A DNA stretch of 64,000 nucleotides from Bdellovibrionales bacterium (GTDB lineage Bacteria; Bdellovibrionota; UBA1018). The notes under the pieces were generated by a model. It searched no databases. It saw nothing but the letters and a program-made list of their open reading frames with translations, and was not told the origin of the DNA. The first letter of the stretch is position 1. The number at the start of each line of letters is the position of its first letter. Below are positions 34,934-42,883 of this stretch, piece after piece. The stretch is taken from positions 1-64,000 of the forward strand of contig CANCQK010000005.1 in NCBI GenBank assembly GCA_947380295.1, in the 5' to 3' direction. Made by a program: the position numbers and the translations under genes.

Positions 34934-36299
34934 ATCGGGTAGACGCAGCATCATCGCTCTTGCTCTGATCATTGGAGGCTGCGGGAGTTCTTCAGAATCG
35001 ATTCCCGCTAAGGTAAGGGGATTGACCAATGGTACTTCAGTTCCCGAGCCTTCAGGGACCAATTATATGAAGGTGACGGTCAATGGAGACCAGTGTCTCC
35101 CCTCTGCCATCTCCTATTTGCCAAATGCAGCTTGTGTCAGCGTCACAATTTGCGGTCCGTCGGCGCTCTCTTCGAGCGATTCGACCTGCCAAGTGATCCC
35201 TGGGCTTTTGCTGGATACGGGGAGTGTAGGCCTTCGCTTATTTAGATCTGTTCTTAATTCAAACCTTCTGAGTGGTTTGACTCCTGTTCTCGACGGGGGA
35301 AGGATCGTTTCTGAGTGCGTTACCTACGGTGACTATACGGCTGATTGGGGCCCGCTTGCACATGCAACCGTTTTTATGGGCGGAGAGTCAGGGGTTCAAA
35401 CACCGATTCAGCTGATTGACAAGAACTATGGTGGACAGGTGAACGGTACTTATGTTGGCCAAACCATTTGTAATAGTTTCGGAACCAATGTCACTCTGGA
35501 TACTGGGCCGAGTCAGCTTCTTTATAACGGCATTTTAGGCGTCGGCATGTATGGTCAGGATTGCGGGAGTAGTTGCACTTTGAGTAATCTTGCTCAGAAC
35601 CCAGGTTTTTATTACTCCTGTTCCGCTGGGAGTTTGAGCTCATCATCGAGCTGCAGTACCACTGAAATTGCCTTGGCGACGGGGAGCCAACTCCAAAATC
35701 CAGTTTCTCTTCTGCCGGTCAATAAGAATGGGATCGCAGTGGAGCTGCCGAGCGTCGGAGATTCTGGGGCAGTGTCAGCGACTGGATATGTGATTTTCGG
35801 AGTTGGGACCCAGAGTAATAACACTCCCGATGGGAGTGTTACCCAGCTGCCAGTTAATCCAAGCTCAATCGAAATCAGAGCGACTCTGAATGGGACGAAT
35901 AACGATGCTTTCATCGACAGTGGAACTACTTTTTATGATTTTCCTCCGGAGGGAACCTCGGGGAGTTTGAGTAATTGTTCGAACTGGGACACCGGTTTTT
36001 CTGGGTTTTATTGCCCCAATGGTAACTCCAGTAGCTCAGTTGATCTCACATTTACACTGAAAGGCTATCAAGGATCTCCGACTATCAATGTCATGGCAAA
36101 CATCGGGAATCCGATTTCGATCTATAGTGGTGTATCGAGTTCCGCTGGTGTTTACTCAAACTTTGCCACGGGTGCTGATTCTACGCCGTTGAATGGGGCA
36201 TCGCTCAATACAGTGGACTTTGGTTTGCCCTTTTATCTGGGGCGGACCATCTATCACACTTACGAATCTGCAACGGCTAATCCTTACTGGGGGATCTAG
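34920..36299 (+). CDS. DUF3443-family lipoprotein with pepsin-like motifs
   Basis: Exported protein of 459 residues. The N-terminal hydrophobic stretch ends IIGGCGSS, a possible lipobox. Two motifs resemble aspartic peptidases: LLLDTGSVGLRLF (Asp near residue 99) and AFIDSGTTFYDFP (Asp near 335). In pepsins two such D-T/S-G-S/T motifs, one per lobe, form the catalytic pair. The spacing of about 236 residues is wider than in pepsin. Twelve or more cysteines suggest disulfides. The DUF3443 family has no agreed function; a periplasmic or surface peptidase is inference. It overlaps the DUF2844 gene by 14 nt, and its stop interlocks with the next gene (CTAG, 36296-36299). Confidence 0.72.
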   Translation: MRSARSGRRSIIALALIIGGCGSSSESIPAKVRGLTNGTSVPEPSGTNYMKVTVNGDQCLPSAISYLPNAACVSVTICGPSALSSSDSTCQVIPGLLLDTGSVGLRLFRSVLNSNLLSGLTPVLDGGRIVSECVTYGDYTADWGPLAHATVFMGGESGVQTPIQLIDKNYGGQVNGTYVGQTICNSFGTNVTLDTGPSQLLYNGILGVGMYGQDCGSSCTLSNLAQNPGFYYSCSAGSLSSSSSCSTTEIALATGSQLQNPVSLLPVNKNGIAVELPSVGDSGAVSATGYVIFGVGTQSNNTPDGSVTQLPVNPSSIEIRATLNGTNNDAFIDSGTTFYDFPPEGTSGSLSNCSNWDTGFSGFYCPNGNSSSSVDLTFTLKGYQGSPTINVMANIGNPISIYSGVSSSAGVYSNFATGADSTPLNGASLNTVDFGLPFYLGRTIYHTYESATANPYWGI

Positions 36300-37264
36300 T
36301 TCGCGCACTGTTTAATCTCAATTTGTTGCGGAGTTTGCAGATAGGAATCCTCTGAGAATTTGCACGAGACCTGTGCTGAGCCCGCCTCCTCGTTCAGTTG
36401 ACTTCTGTAGAAGGGGAATGGGAAACGAAATCCAAATGGGTTTCTAGCGGGGGCAGGAGCAGGCGTGAGTGGAGGAGTGGGCTCAGGAGCTGGGGTCGCA
36501 GGGGGCGTCGGTAGAAAAGTCCCGGCTGGATTAGGAGAGGTCGTTGCGCTAGGGACGGGAGTCGGCAAAGGCGCGGAAGATGGAGGTGGCGTGGCGCTCG
36601 GCAGGGCGCTGGGCACGGCGCTGGGCACGGCGCTGGGCACGGCGCTGGGTGAGGGTCCGGGTGATCCAGGCTGATACTGAGGGTGAGGCCAAGCGCTGAG
36701 ATCTCGAATGGATTTCCCAAGATTCCAAAAAACATAAGCTCGGATCACTGGAAAATCGTGTTCTTTGCAGTCGATCTTGCCTCGAATCTCGATCAAGGAG
36801 GGCGTACTGCAATTGAGATTTCCAGCCCCATCATTTTTGACTTGGACCATTCCCCCCTCGATGCTGAAATCAAATAGACCGCTGGGTGGAAATTCCCAAG
36901 TGGTTGCCGGGGCTGTGCGAGTTACGCCTCGGATGTCAATCGTGTTTTTCTTGCAGTCCACTTGGAGTACAAGTGGAGTCAGGGACTCACCTAATTCTAA
37001 AGTCGTGAGTGATGTGTTGGTAGTGACCAGTTCGATCGGAGAGGGTTGAGGAGGTGCAATATAACCATGAGGGCATTGGCTACCAAAACTGGCTGAACCT
37101 ATGACAGGGAGTACAACCTGATTGCCTTCTGCGTTGGTCCCTCGGGTTCCCAGAGGGACTCGTCTGGTTCCATCGAGTGGCAGGGAGTTAGAATTGTCTG
37201 CCCCGCAACCTGTCAAAAGTGTTAGCAAAAATAACCCCAGACTCACCCGATTTTGAACCTTCAT
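36296..37264 (-). CDS. Proline-rich predicted lipoprotein
   Basis: Protein of 322 residues with a clear lipoprotein signal: basic start, hydrophobic core and lipobox LLTGC at about residues 16-20. A globular region with six cysteines follows (about 40-190). Then comes a long Pro/Ser/Ala linker with PSAVPSAVPSAVPSALPSAT and similar units (about 195-275), and a final domain of about 50 residues with two cysteines. I recognise no family. A flexible linker of this sort often spans the cell wall or periplasm. It is convergent with the DUF3443 gene and follows a small membrane-peptide gene on the same strand. Confidence 0.65.
   Translation of the reverse strand: MKVQNRVSLGLFLLTLLTGCGADNSNSLPLDGTRRVPLGTRGTNAEGNQVVLPVIGSASFGSQCPHGYIAPPQPSPIELVTTNTSLTTLELGESLTPLVLQVDCKKNTIDIRGVTRTAPATTWEFPPSGLFDFSIEGGMVQVKNDGAGNLNCSTPSLIEIRGKIDCKEHDFPVIRAYVFWNLGKSIRDLSAWPHPQYQPGSPGPSPSAVPSAVPSAVPSALPSATPPPSSAPLPTPVPSATTSPNPAGTFLPTPPATPAPEPTPPLTPAPAPARNPFGFRFPFPFYRSQLNEEAGSAQVSCKFSEDSYLQTPQQIEIKQCAN
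36593..36652 (-). repeat. 12-nt tandem repeat in the proline-rich linker
   Basis: Five 12-nt units. The three at 36605-36640 are identical (GGCGCTGGGCAC on the plus strand); those at 36593-36604 and 36641-36652 are variants. In the lipoprotein each unit encodes Val/Leu-Pro-Ser-Ala. Whole-unit slippage would change linker length without breaking the frame. Confidence 0.85.
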
Positions 37265-37306
37265 GCGCCCGCACGGTGCAATCCACGCGCCATTGCCGTT
37301 TTTAGT

Positions 37307-37408
37307 TTAGTAAGGGCTAAGTTGGTTCAGAAGTAGGATAAAAATAATCGTCAAAGAAAAGAGCACGATTGGAATGAAGGGTCTCGAGACAATGGGATTT
37401 TTTATCAT
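37307..37408 (-). CDS. 33-residue single-pass membrane peptide
   Basis: ATG at 37406-37408 is preceded at seven bases by AAGGAG in an A-rich stretch, an excellent ribosome-binding site. The frame runs 33 codons to TAA. The peptide has a basic N-terminus (MIKNPIVSRPF) and one hydrophobic helix (IPIVLFSLTIIFILLL), so it probably inserts in the inner membrane with its N-terminus inside. It lies 42 bases upstream of the proline-rich lipoprotein gene on the same strand. I know no family for it. Confidence 0.5.
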   Translation of the reverse strand: MIKNPIVSRPFIPIVLFSLTIIFILLLNQLSPY

Positions 37409-37557
37409 CAGTCTTCTCCTTTTTTGACTTCCATCGTTCATTTTGCGCGTGTCGTGCCAAACTTAGTCGAGTTTTTGCAATCCACGCCCCGGGCTTTAGG
37501 AGCTACGAGTGAGCGATTTTAGAGCGATAGACCCTAGATCCCGGAATTACCCCAGGG

Positions 37558-38865
37558 TCATTTAGATCCCACTGAGAGTGGTCTGTCAGGGTGGCCAAAT
37601 CGCACCGCTGTGGATTGGATCATTCCCCGGATGCTGACTTCCCCCGTATAATTGCCAACCAGGATTTGACCAGGTTGGGAGCACCATTGAGTTTGGGCGA
37701 GAGCTAGTGCTTGTACAAGTGGATGGTTGTAAATGGGGATCGCCTTGGGCCAGTGCGTCATAGCATAGTGTTGGATGGGCCCACTCCATCCGAAGAGGTT
37801 TTCGAGTTCGTCCTGAATTTTTTTCAAAACTGATTCATTAGAAACCCCTTCGTTGGGGCCATTTCCGCAAATGACTGTTAATGAAACCCAGTTTTCGGGG
37901 TCAATCACGCGTCCATCGAACGAGCTTGAGTTGAAAAGAATTCCTAAGCAGTTTCGATTTTCACTCGAAGGCATCAAAACTCCTACGCCATCGGGAATTT
38001 TCTGAAGTCGTATTTTTTCTAGAAAAACGGTGGTCGTGATGAGCGAACTCCATTGGAGTCCTCTCAGAGCCGCGGCTAATCTAGGGTCGACGCTTTCTAG
38101 GAGCTGAGCTGCATTTTGAGGTGGAACCGCGAGAATTAAGTTTTCTGCGTGAGGTAGGGTTTCGATCGCGTGATTGAGATGGAGGTGTGCATTGGGCTGC
38201 TTCTCCAAGTAGCTTACGATTCCATGGACGAGAGATTCCATTCCCTCCCTCGGGCTCATCATTTTCGATTTTGGCTGAGCGGTGACTTGACTCGCTAAAC
38301 CCAGCCACCTCCGGATGAAATGTCCGAGGAGTGTGCGACCGTGTGGGATGCTCAAGGCAGGAAATGCAGGCGTGACTAGGATTTCTTGAGGAGATGCCCC
38401 AAAGATTCCCTTCAGCATGGGATCAATTAAGTAATTCAATGCGGGTTTACCCAAATGGCGCTCTGCCCAATGGGCTAAGGTCAGTTTTTCGTTGGGTTGG
38501 GACCGCACGAAGGCTGCTCTGAAAAATGCACCGATGATTTCCAGAAGGGATAGAGGCATTCGTCTCATTTTCCCCTTGCGGACAATCCACCTGGATTTTG
38601 ATGATGGGGTCACCTCTAGAAGGGGGATGTTGAGCTCTCGAAAAAGTGTATTCACTTCGGGTGTGGCTAAAAGTGAATGGGCTGCTTCTTCGGTAATTCC
38701 TTGGGGGGTGGTACGTGTTCGAATGAGTCCACCCCAGCGAGGGCCGGCTTCGAAAATCTCAACGTGGTAGCCCGACCGAGTGAGATAATAACCGGCTAGT
38801 AGACCAGAGATGCCACCGCCAATGATAGTTGCCTTTTGTGAGTGGGGCTTGAGATTACCGACCAT
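37558..38865 (-). CDS. hemG: Protoporphyrinogen oxidase (HemY/HemG FAD type)
   Basis: FAD enzyme of 435 residues oxidising protoporphyrinogen IX to protoporphyrin IX, oxygen-dependent type. The dinucleotide-binding motif is IIGGGISGLLAGYYLTRSGY; EAGPRWGGLIRT is the following FAD signature. LIDPMLKGIFGASPQEI and KMRRMPLSL are typical of the PPOX family, which otherwise looks like other amine oxidases. The C-terminal LVGNYTGEVSIRGMI matches the FAD end motif. It lies apart from the main hem operon. With it, all steps from glutamyl-tRNA to protoporphyrin IX are present; ferrochelatase is not in this window. Confidence 0.87.
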   Translation of the reverse strand: MVGNLKPHSQKATIIGGGISGLLAGYYLTRSGYHVEIFEAGPRWGGLIRTRTTPQGITEEAAHSLLATPEVNTLFRELNIPLLEVTPSSKSRWIVRKGKMRRMPLSLLEIIGAFFRAAFVRSQPNEKLTLAHWAERHLGKPALNYLIDPMLKGIFGASPQEILVTPAFPALSIPHGRTLLGHFIRRWLGLASQVTAQPKSKMMSPREGMESLVHGIVSYLEKQPNAHLHLNHAIETLPHAENLILAVPPQNAAQLLESVDPRLAAALRGLQWSSLITTTVFLEKIRLQKIPDGVGVLMPSSENRNCLGILFNSSSFDGRVIDPENWVSLTVICGNGPNEGVSNESVLKKIQDELENLFGWSGPIQHYAMTHWPKAIPIYNHPLVQALALAQTQWCSQPGQILVGNYTGEVSIRGMIQSTAVRFGHPDRPLSVGSK

Positions 38866-38974
38866 GGAAAAAACCGTCTAAGACTGAAATTGAGTTGAGG
38901 GAACTTAAAGGTGAGCCTATCCGATTTCCTAGGAGTGTGCCATACTTGAATCTAAAAAAGAGGGAGAAGGGTCC

Positions 38975-39535
38975 ATGAGTCTAGCCGTAAACCTCCGGAA
39001 GTTGTTCAAATTAAAATACAAGATCCTCGGAGTTTTGACATTGATTGTCATTTTACTGGATCAATATACCAAGGCTCTCATTTTAGAGAAGTTTACCTTG
39101 GGTTCGTCCCTTTCAATTATTTCCGATTTTTTCGATCTCACCTATATTCAAAATCGGGGAGCGGCTTTTGGTTTCTTGGCTGATGCTCATCCCTCTTTCC
39201 GGACTCCCTTCTTTATTATTGTCCCGATGGTCGCACTGATTTCCATCGCCTGGGTCTTTAGGAAACTCCCAGACCGGGATCTCAAGATGTCTTCTGCCTT
39301 ATCTTTGGTGATTGCCGGAGCCATTGGAAATTTAATGGATCGCCTTTCCTTGGGATTTGTCGTGGATTTCTTGGATTTTCATTGGCACGGGGGCTACCAT
39401 TTCCCAGCGTTTAATGTTGCTGACTCAGCGATTTGTATCGGTGTGAGTTTACTCATGCTGGATATGTTTCAATCTAATCCAAAACAGGATGAACTTTCAG
39501 GTAGTCAAGTTGCTGATTTGAGAAAAAGGAGCTGA
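38975..39535 (+). CDS. lspA: Lipoprotein signal peptidase (signal peptidase II)
   Basis: Inner-membrane aspartic peptidase that removes lipoprotein signal peptides, 186 residues with four membrane helices. Catalytic aspartates are in IGNLMDRL and FNVADSAI; NRGAAFGFL and the early LDQYTKALI are also conserved. GGGAGAAGGG precedes the ATG. It is directly followed, five bases later, by lgt, the enzyme acting just before it in lipoprotein maturation, so the two form an operon. Confidence 0.95.
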   Translation: MSLAVNLRKLFKLKYKILGVLTLIVILLDQYTKALILEKFTLGSSLSIISDFFDLTYIQNRGAAFGFLADAHPSFRTPFFIIVPMVALISIAWVFRKLPDRDLKMSSALSLVIAGAIGNLMDRLSLGFVVDFLDFHWHGGYHFPAFNVADSAICIGVSLLMLDMFQSNPKQDELSGSQVADLRKRS

Positions 39536-39540
39536 ACTGC

Positions 39541-40347
39541 ATGTACCCAGAGCTAATCAAAATTGGTCCGTTTCCAGTGCATACCTATGGGTTTTTGATT
39601 GCAATGGGGTTTATTTTAGCTGTTGAGGTGCTGCGAAATCTATCGATTCGCGCTCAGCTCGATACTGAAAAGGTTCTTGATGCCGCTTATCGAAGTTTAT
39701 TGATTGGATTCTTGGGCGCTAGAATTCTATTTGTCATTACACAGTGGAGTGAGTTTTCACGTGATCCGATGGGGATCTTTCGAGTGTGGGAGGGTGGATT
39801 TGTTTTTCTAGGCGGCCCATTGCTGGTCGTGCCTTACCTCGTTTGGTACGCAAGAAAGCATAAGTTACCTCTTTGGAGATTTTTTGATGTTTCTGCTCCT
39901 CCTCTCGCGCTGGGGCACGCATTTGGTCGGTTGGGGTGCTTAGCTGCCGGATGTTGCTATGGTAAACCAACAGGGACCTCTTATGGTGTAAAGCTTTATT
40001 CGAGCATCGTGGAGCCCTATCTTCAAGGCGTTCCCCTTCACCCAACACAGTTGTACGAAGCGTCTTCTTTGGTGCTTTTGTGTTTTGGTCTACTCTGGAT
40101 TATGCGTCGAAAGATGTTCGATGGACAAGTTGCACTTTCTTATTTGATCGCCTATCCAGTGATTCGCAGCGTGATTGAGCTTTTTCGTGGAGATATCGTT
40201 CGAGGCTTTGTCGTAGAAGGGCTAATCTCGACGAGTCAGTTTATCTCAATTTTTGTATTTGCTGGAGCAGTGGGTATGCTGGTTTATCGCTTGAGGCAGG
40301 TGCAGCAGGAGAACTCTTCAAAGACGATGCAACAGGTGCAAATTTAA
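39541..40347 (+). CDS. lgt: Prolipoprotein diacylglyceryl transferase
   Basis: Inner-membrane enzyme moving diacylglycerol from phosphatidylglycerol to the lipobox cysteine, 268 residues, about seven helices. The signature HAFGRLGCLAAGCCYGKPT is present with the essential arginine, and GFLIAMGFILAVEVLRN and LHPTQLYEA match the family. It sits five bases after lspA, sharing an operon, and 32 bases before plsY. Confidence 0.95.
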   Translation: MYPELIKIGPFPVHTYGFLIAMGFILAVEVLRNLSIRAQLDTEKVLDAAYRSLLIGFLGARILFVITQWSEFSRDPMGIFRVWEGGFVFLGGPLLVVPYLVWYARKHKLPLWRFFDVSAPPLALGHAFGRLGCLAAGCCYGKPTGTSYGVKLYSSIVEPYLQGVPLHPTQLYEASSLVLLCFGLLWIMRRKMFDGQVALSYLIAYPVIRSVIELFRGDIVRGFVVEGLISTSQFISIFVFAGAVGMLVYRLRQVQQENSSKTMQQVQI

Positions 40348-40379
40348 GAGCCTAATAGGGCAAATTAACTGGAGTAGAG

Positions 40380-41051
40380 ATGGAGTTCAATTCTTTAGAA
40401 AAAATTTGGCCGGCTGTCCTGTTAGGTGTTTCTTTTTTTATAGGTTCAATTCCATTTGGATTGCTGATCGCCCGAATTTTTAAAATAAAAGAATTTCGTA
40501 GGCCCGCTCCACATGGACTCCTTCGGCCTCACTTGGCTGAGACTACAAATTTTTGGCCGGTGGGCGTATTGAATATCTTCCTCGACTTTGCAAAGGGTGT
40601 CTTGGCCCTATTACTAGTTAGTCCGGTGGGTTACCGACTTTTGGGCATGTTTTTAAGGGATTCAGGGGATTTAGGGATTCATGACGAGAGTCTAGTTTTG
40701 ACCTGGGCTTCAGGGCTATTTGTGGTCTTGGGCCATTGCTTTTCTCCCTGGCTTAGGTTTCGGGGTGGAAAAGGTGTAGCGACGACTTTTGGTGTCATCC
40801 TCGTTCTCTCTCCTGTTTCTGCTCTTTTTGGATTGCTTGGATTTGGTCTCTTTTTCTTTTATTCACAAATCACATCGCTTGCGAGTATTGCTGGATTGAT
40901 CTGCGCTGCAGTTGGATATCTTGTGTTGAATACAGTTGGGATTCAGCTCTGGGTGGGTGTTGTGATGATTTTTCTGGTATTACTCAGACATGAAGCCAAT
41001 ATTGATGCTCTTTTGGAGCAGCGCGAGCCCAAATTTATTCCGAAGATCTAG
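40380..41051 (+). CDS. plsY: Glycerol-3-phosphate acyltransferase PlsY, with altered motif 1
   Basis: Inner-membrane enzyme using acyl-phosphate to acylate glycerol-3-phosphate, 223 residues. Motif 2 (RFRGGKGVATTFGV) and the C-terminal LRHEANIDALL are normal, and IGSIPFGLLIARIF is the usual first helix. The first cytoplasmic-loop motif, normally GSGN-x-GATN, reads GLLRPHLAETTNFWPVG here, so the glycine/serine residues thought to bind phosphate are not conserved. The fold and position are clear, but activity or substrate may differ. It overlaps the substrate-binding protein gene by 62 nt on the same strand. Confidence 0.78.
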   Translation: MEFNSLEKIWPAVLLGVSFFIGSIPFGLLIARIFKIKEFRRPAPHGLLRPHLAETTNFWPVGVLNIFLDFAKGVLALLLVSPVGYRLLGMFLRDSGDLGIHDESLVLTWASGLFVVLGHCFSPWLRFRGGKGVATTFGVILVLSPVSALFGLLGFGLFFFYSQITSLASIAGLICAAVGYLVLNTVGIQLWVGVVMIFLVLLRHEANIDALLEQREPKFIPKI

Positions 41052-41925
41052 TCTGTTCTGTGTGCTCTCAGTGGTCTTGTTTTCTGGACCGAGCGCCGCT
41101 GCTGCGCTGGTCGATAGTCTTGGGCGAAAAGTTGAAGTGAGAGATCACCCACAACGGGTAATCTCTCTCGCTCCCTCTCTCTCTGAGATCGCTGCCGCGC
41201 TCTTGGGATCGGAAATCCATCGCCTGGTGGGGGTTTCTGAGTGGAGTGACTTTCCTGCTCAAGTGAAAAAAATTCAGACCATTGGTCCGTATCATCGGTT
41301 TAGTTTAGAAAAAGTAGTGGCACTCAAGCCTGATCTGGTTTTGGCCACCGCAGATGGCAATTCTAAGGAGCAGGTGAACCACCTGCAGGATCTAGGCATT
41401 CCAGTTGTGGTGACCCGGCAGCAAAGCCTTGCTGAAATCGCTGATACGGTCTTGCTCGTTGCTCATGCTTTATCCATGAGCGAAAAAGGTCGAGAGATCG
41501 CGCAGAAGTACCGATCTGAGCTGCTCCAGATTCAGAGAAAATCTCATTCCTTAAGTTCACAGAGGGTTTTGCTTCAGTTGGGAGATCGACCCCTCGTAGT
41601 TGCCGGTGCCGCCAGTTTTCTCAATGATGCCTTGCTGGCTCTGGGTGCTAAAAATGTTTACTTGGAGTCGAAGCAGGCCTATCCTCACCCTTCATTAGAA
41701 GATGTGCTTTCAAAAAATCCGGATCAGATTTTGATCCTGTCTTTGGGTACTGATTCCAGTCAAGACGAGCAGATGAAAAACAAATGGTTAGATTTTAAGA
41801 CACTTCGGGCTGTTCAAAGGGCTCAAGTGAAATTAATTCGCAGCGATGAGCTGCTAAGGCCGACTCCTCGAATTGTTGAGGGACTGAAAAAATTGAGGCA
41901 GCTACTCGATGATCCAGGAATATAG
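40990..41925 (+). CDS. Periplasmic substrate-binding protein, BtuF-like
   Basis: Type III periplasmic binding protein of 311 residues with a signal peptide (SLFCVLSVVLFSGPSAAAA). The domain has RVISLAPSLSEIAAALL and VSEWSDFP, then KPDLVLA and a C-terminal LEDVLSKNPDQILIL, the pattern of BtuF and other cobalamin/siderophore binders. Together with the following FecCD permease and ATPase it makes a full ABC importer for vitamin B12, heme or a siderophore; which one cannot be told. The start (ATG 40990 or 41005) lies inside the end of plsY, with no good ribosome-binding site, so translation may be coupled to plsY. Confidence 0.82.
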   Translation: MKPILMLFWSSASPNLFRRSSLFCVLSVVLFSGPSAAAALVDSLGRKVEVRDHPQRVISLAPSLSEIAAALLGSEIHRLVGVSEWSDFPAQVKKIQTIGPYHRFSLEKVVALKPDLVLATADGNSKEQVNHLQDLGIPVVVTRQQSLAEIADTVLLVAHALSMSEKGREIAQKYRSELLQIQRKSHSLSSQRVLLQLGDRPLVVAGAASFLNDALLALGAKNVYLESKQAYPHPSLEDVLSKNPDQILILSLGTDSSQDEQMKNKWLDFKTLRAVQRAQVKLIRSDELLRPTPRIVEGLKKLRQLLDDPGI

Positions 41926-42883
41926 ATTCCCTAAAATTTTTTGGGATTATTTGATTTCTTTCGCTCTCCTAGTTTTAGCGATGGGGCTAGCTCTCTACTT
42001 AGGCGCTACAGACGCCGACTGGGAGATGGTTCGAGATTTACGTCTGCCTCGCGTGATTCTAGCTGCAGGGATTGGAATGGGTTTGGCTGTATCCGGGGGT
42101 GTTCTTCAGGTTCTTTTTAATAACCCCCTTTGCGAACCCTATATTTTAGGCATTTCATCGGGGTCGGCTCTAGGCGTCGTGATTGGAATGTCATTAGGAA
42201 TTCATTTAAATCTGGGTGGGCTAGTAGGTACCTCATTTCTGGGTGCACTGAGCTTTGCTATCATTCTATTTTGGATTTCCCAGCGTACTTTTCACCTCGG
42301 TTCTCGCCAAGGTCAAACCACCCTACTTTTGGTGGGAGTAGTACTTGGGTTTTTAGGAAATGGTCTGCTTGCGCTTTGGATTGCGCTGGCCGAACCCAGT
42401 CAGCTTCAAAGTGCAACTGTCTGGTTTTTTGGCGATCTCTCCCGGGCGCGGCTCTCGGGTGCACTTCTTACGTTTGTGGGGGTGGGGTGCGGGATTGCTC
42501 TTATTTTTACTCAAGCGAGAGATTTGGATGCCTATTTACTGGGCGAGTCAGAGGCGCAGTCGATGGGGGTCGATGGAGCTCGCTTACAAAAGATCATGAT
42601 TGGATTGACCTCTGTTTTAGTGGGGTTGTGTGTCAGTGGCGGGGGAGTAATTGGTTTTGTTGGTCTATTAGTGCCCCATGCAGTGAGGTTTTGGGTGGGT
42701 ACGCCGCATCGCAATTCACTTCCACTTACAGCCATCTGGGGTGCAATTACTTTGGTGATTGCTGACCTACTTTCGCGATGGATTGCTAGGCCTTACGAGT
42801 TACCTGTGGGTGTGATCACTGCACTGATTGGATCTCCGGTCTTGATTGCGGTTTTGATCAGGAGAAAGGTCGTGATCTCTTGA
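41909..42883 (+). CDS. FecCD-family ABC permease, BtuC-like
   Basis: Inner-membrane permease of 324 residues with about ten helices. The family motif LRLPRVILAAGIGMGLAVSG near residues 40-60 and NPLCEPYILGISSGSALG are present; the cytoplasmic coupling region ARLQKIM followed by the helix GVIGFVGLLVPHAVRF contact the ATPase. It overlaps the binding-protein gene by 17 nt and is followed by the ATPase gene overlapping by 4 nt. Substrate as for the importer as a whole: cobalamin, heme or siderophore. Confidence 0.9.
   Translation: MIQEYRFPKIFWDYLISFALLVLAMGLALYLGATDADWEMVRDLRLPRVILAAGIGMGLAVSGGVLQVLFNNPLCEPYILGISSGSALGVVIGMSLGIHLNLGGLVGTSFLGALSFAIILFWISQRTFHLGSRQGQTTLLLVGVVLGFLGNGLLALWIALAEPSQLQSATVWFFGDLSRARLSGALLTFVGVGCGIALIFTQARDLDAYLLGESEAQSMGVDGARLQKIMIGLTSVLVGLCVSGGGVIGFVGLLVPHAVRFWVGTPHRNSLPLTAIWGAITLVIADLLSRWIARPYELPVGVITALIGSPVLIAVLIRRKVVIS

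Noticed and set aside
42130..42765. A 211-codon open frame overlapping the FecCD permease gene on the same strand
   Set aside because: It is a shifted frame within a clear permease gene, has a cysteine/tryptophan-rich composition typical of a shadow frame, and no ribosome-binding site.
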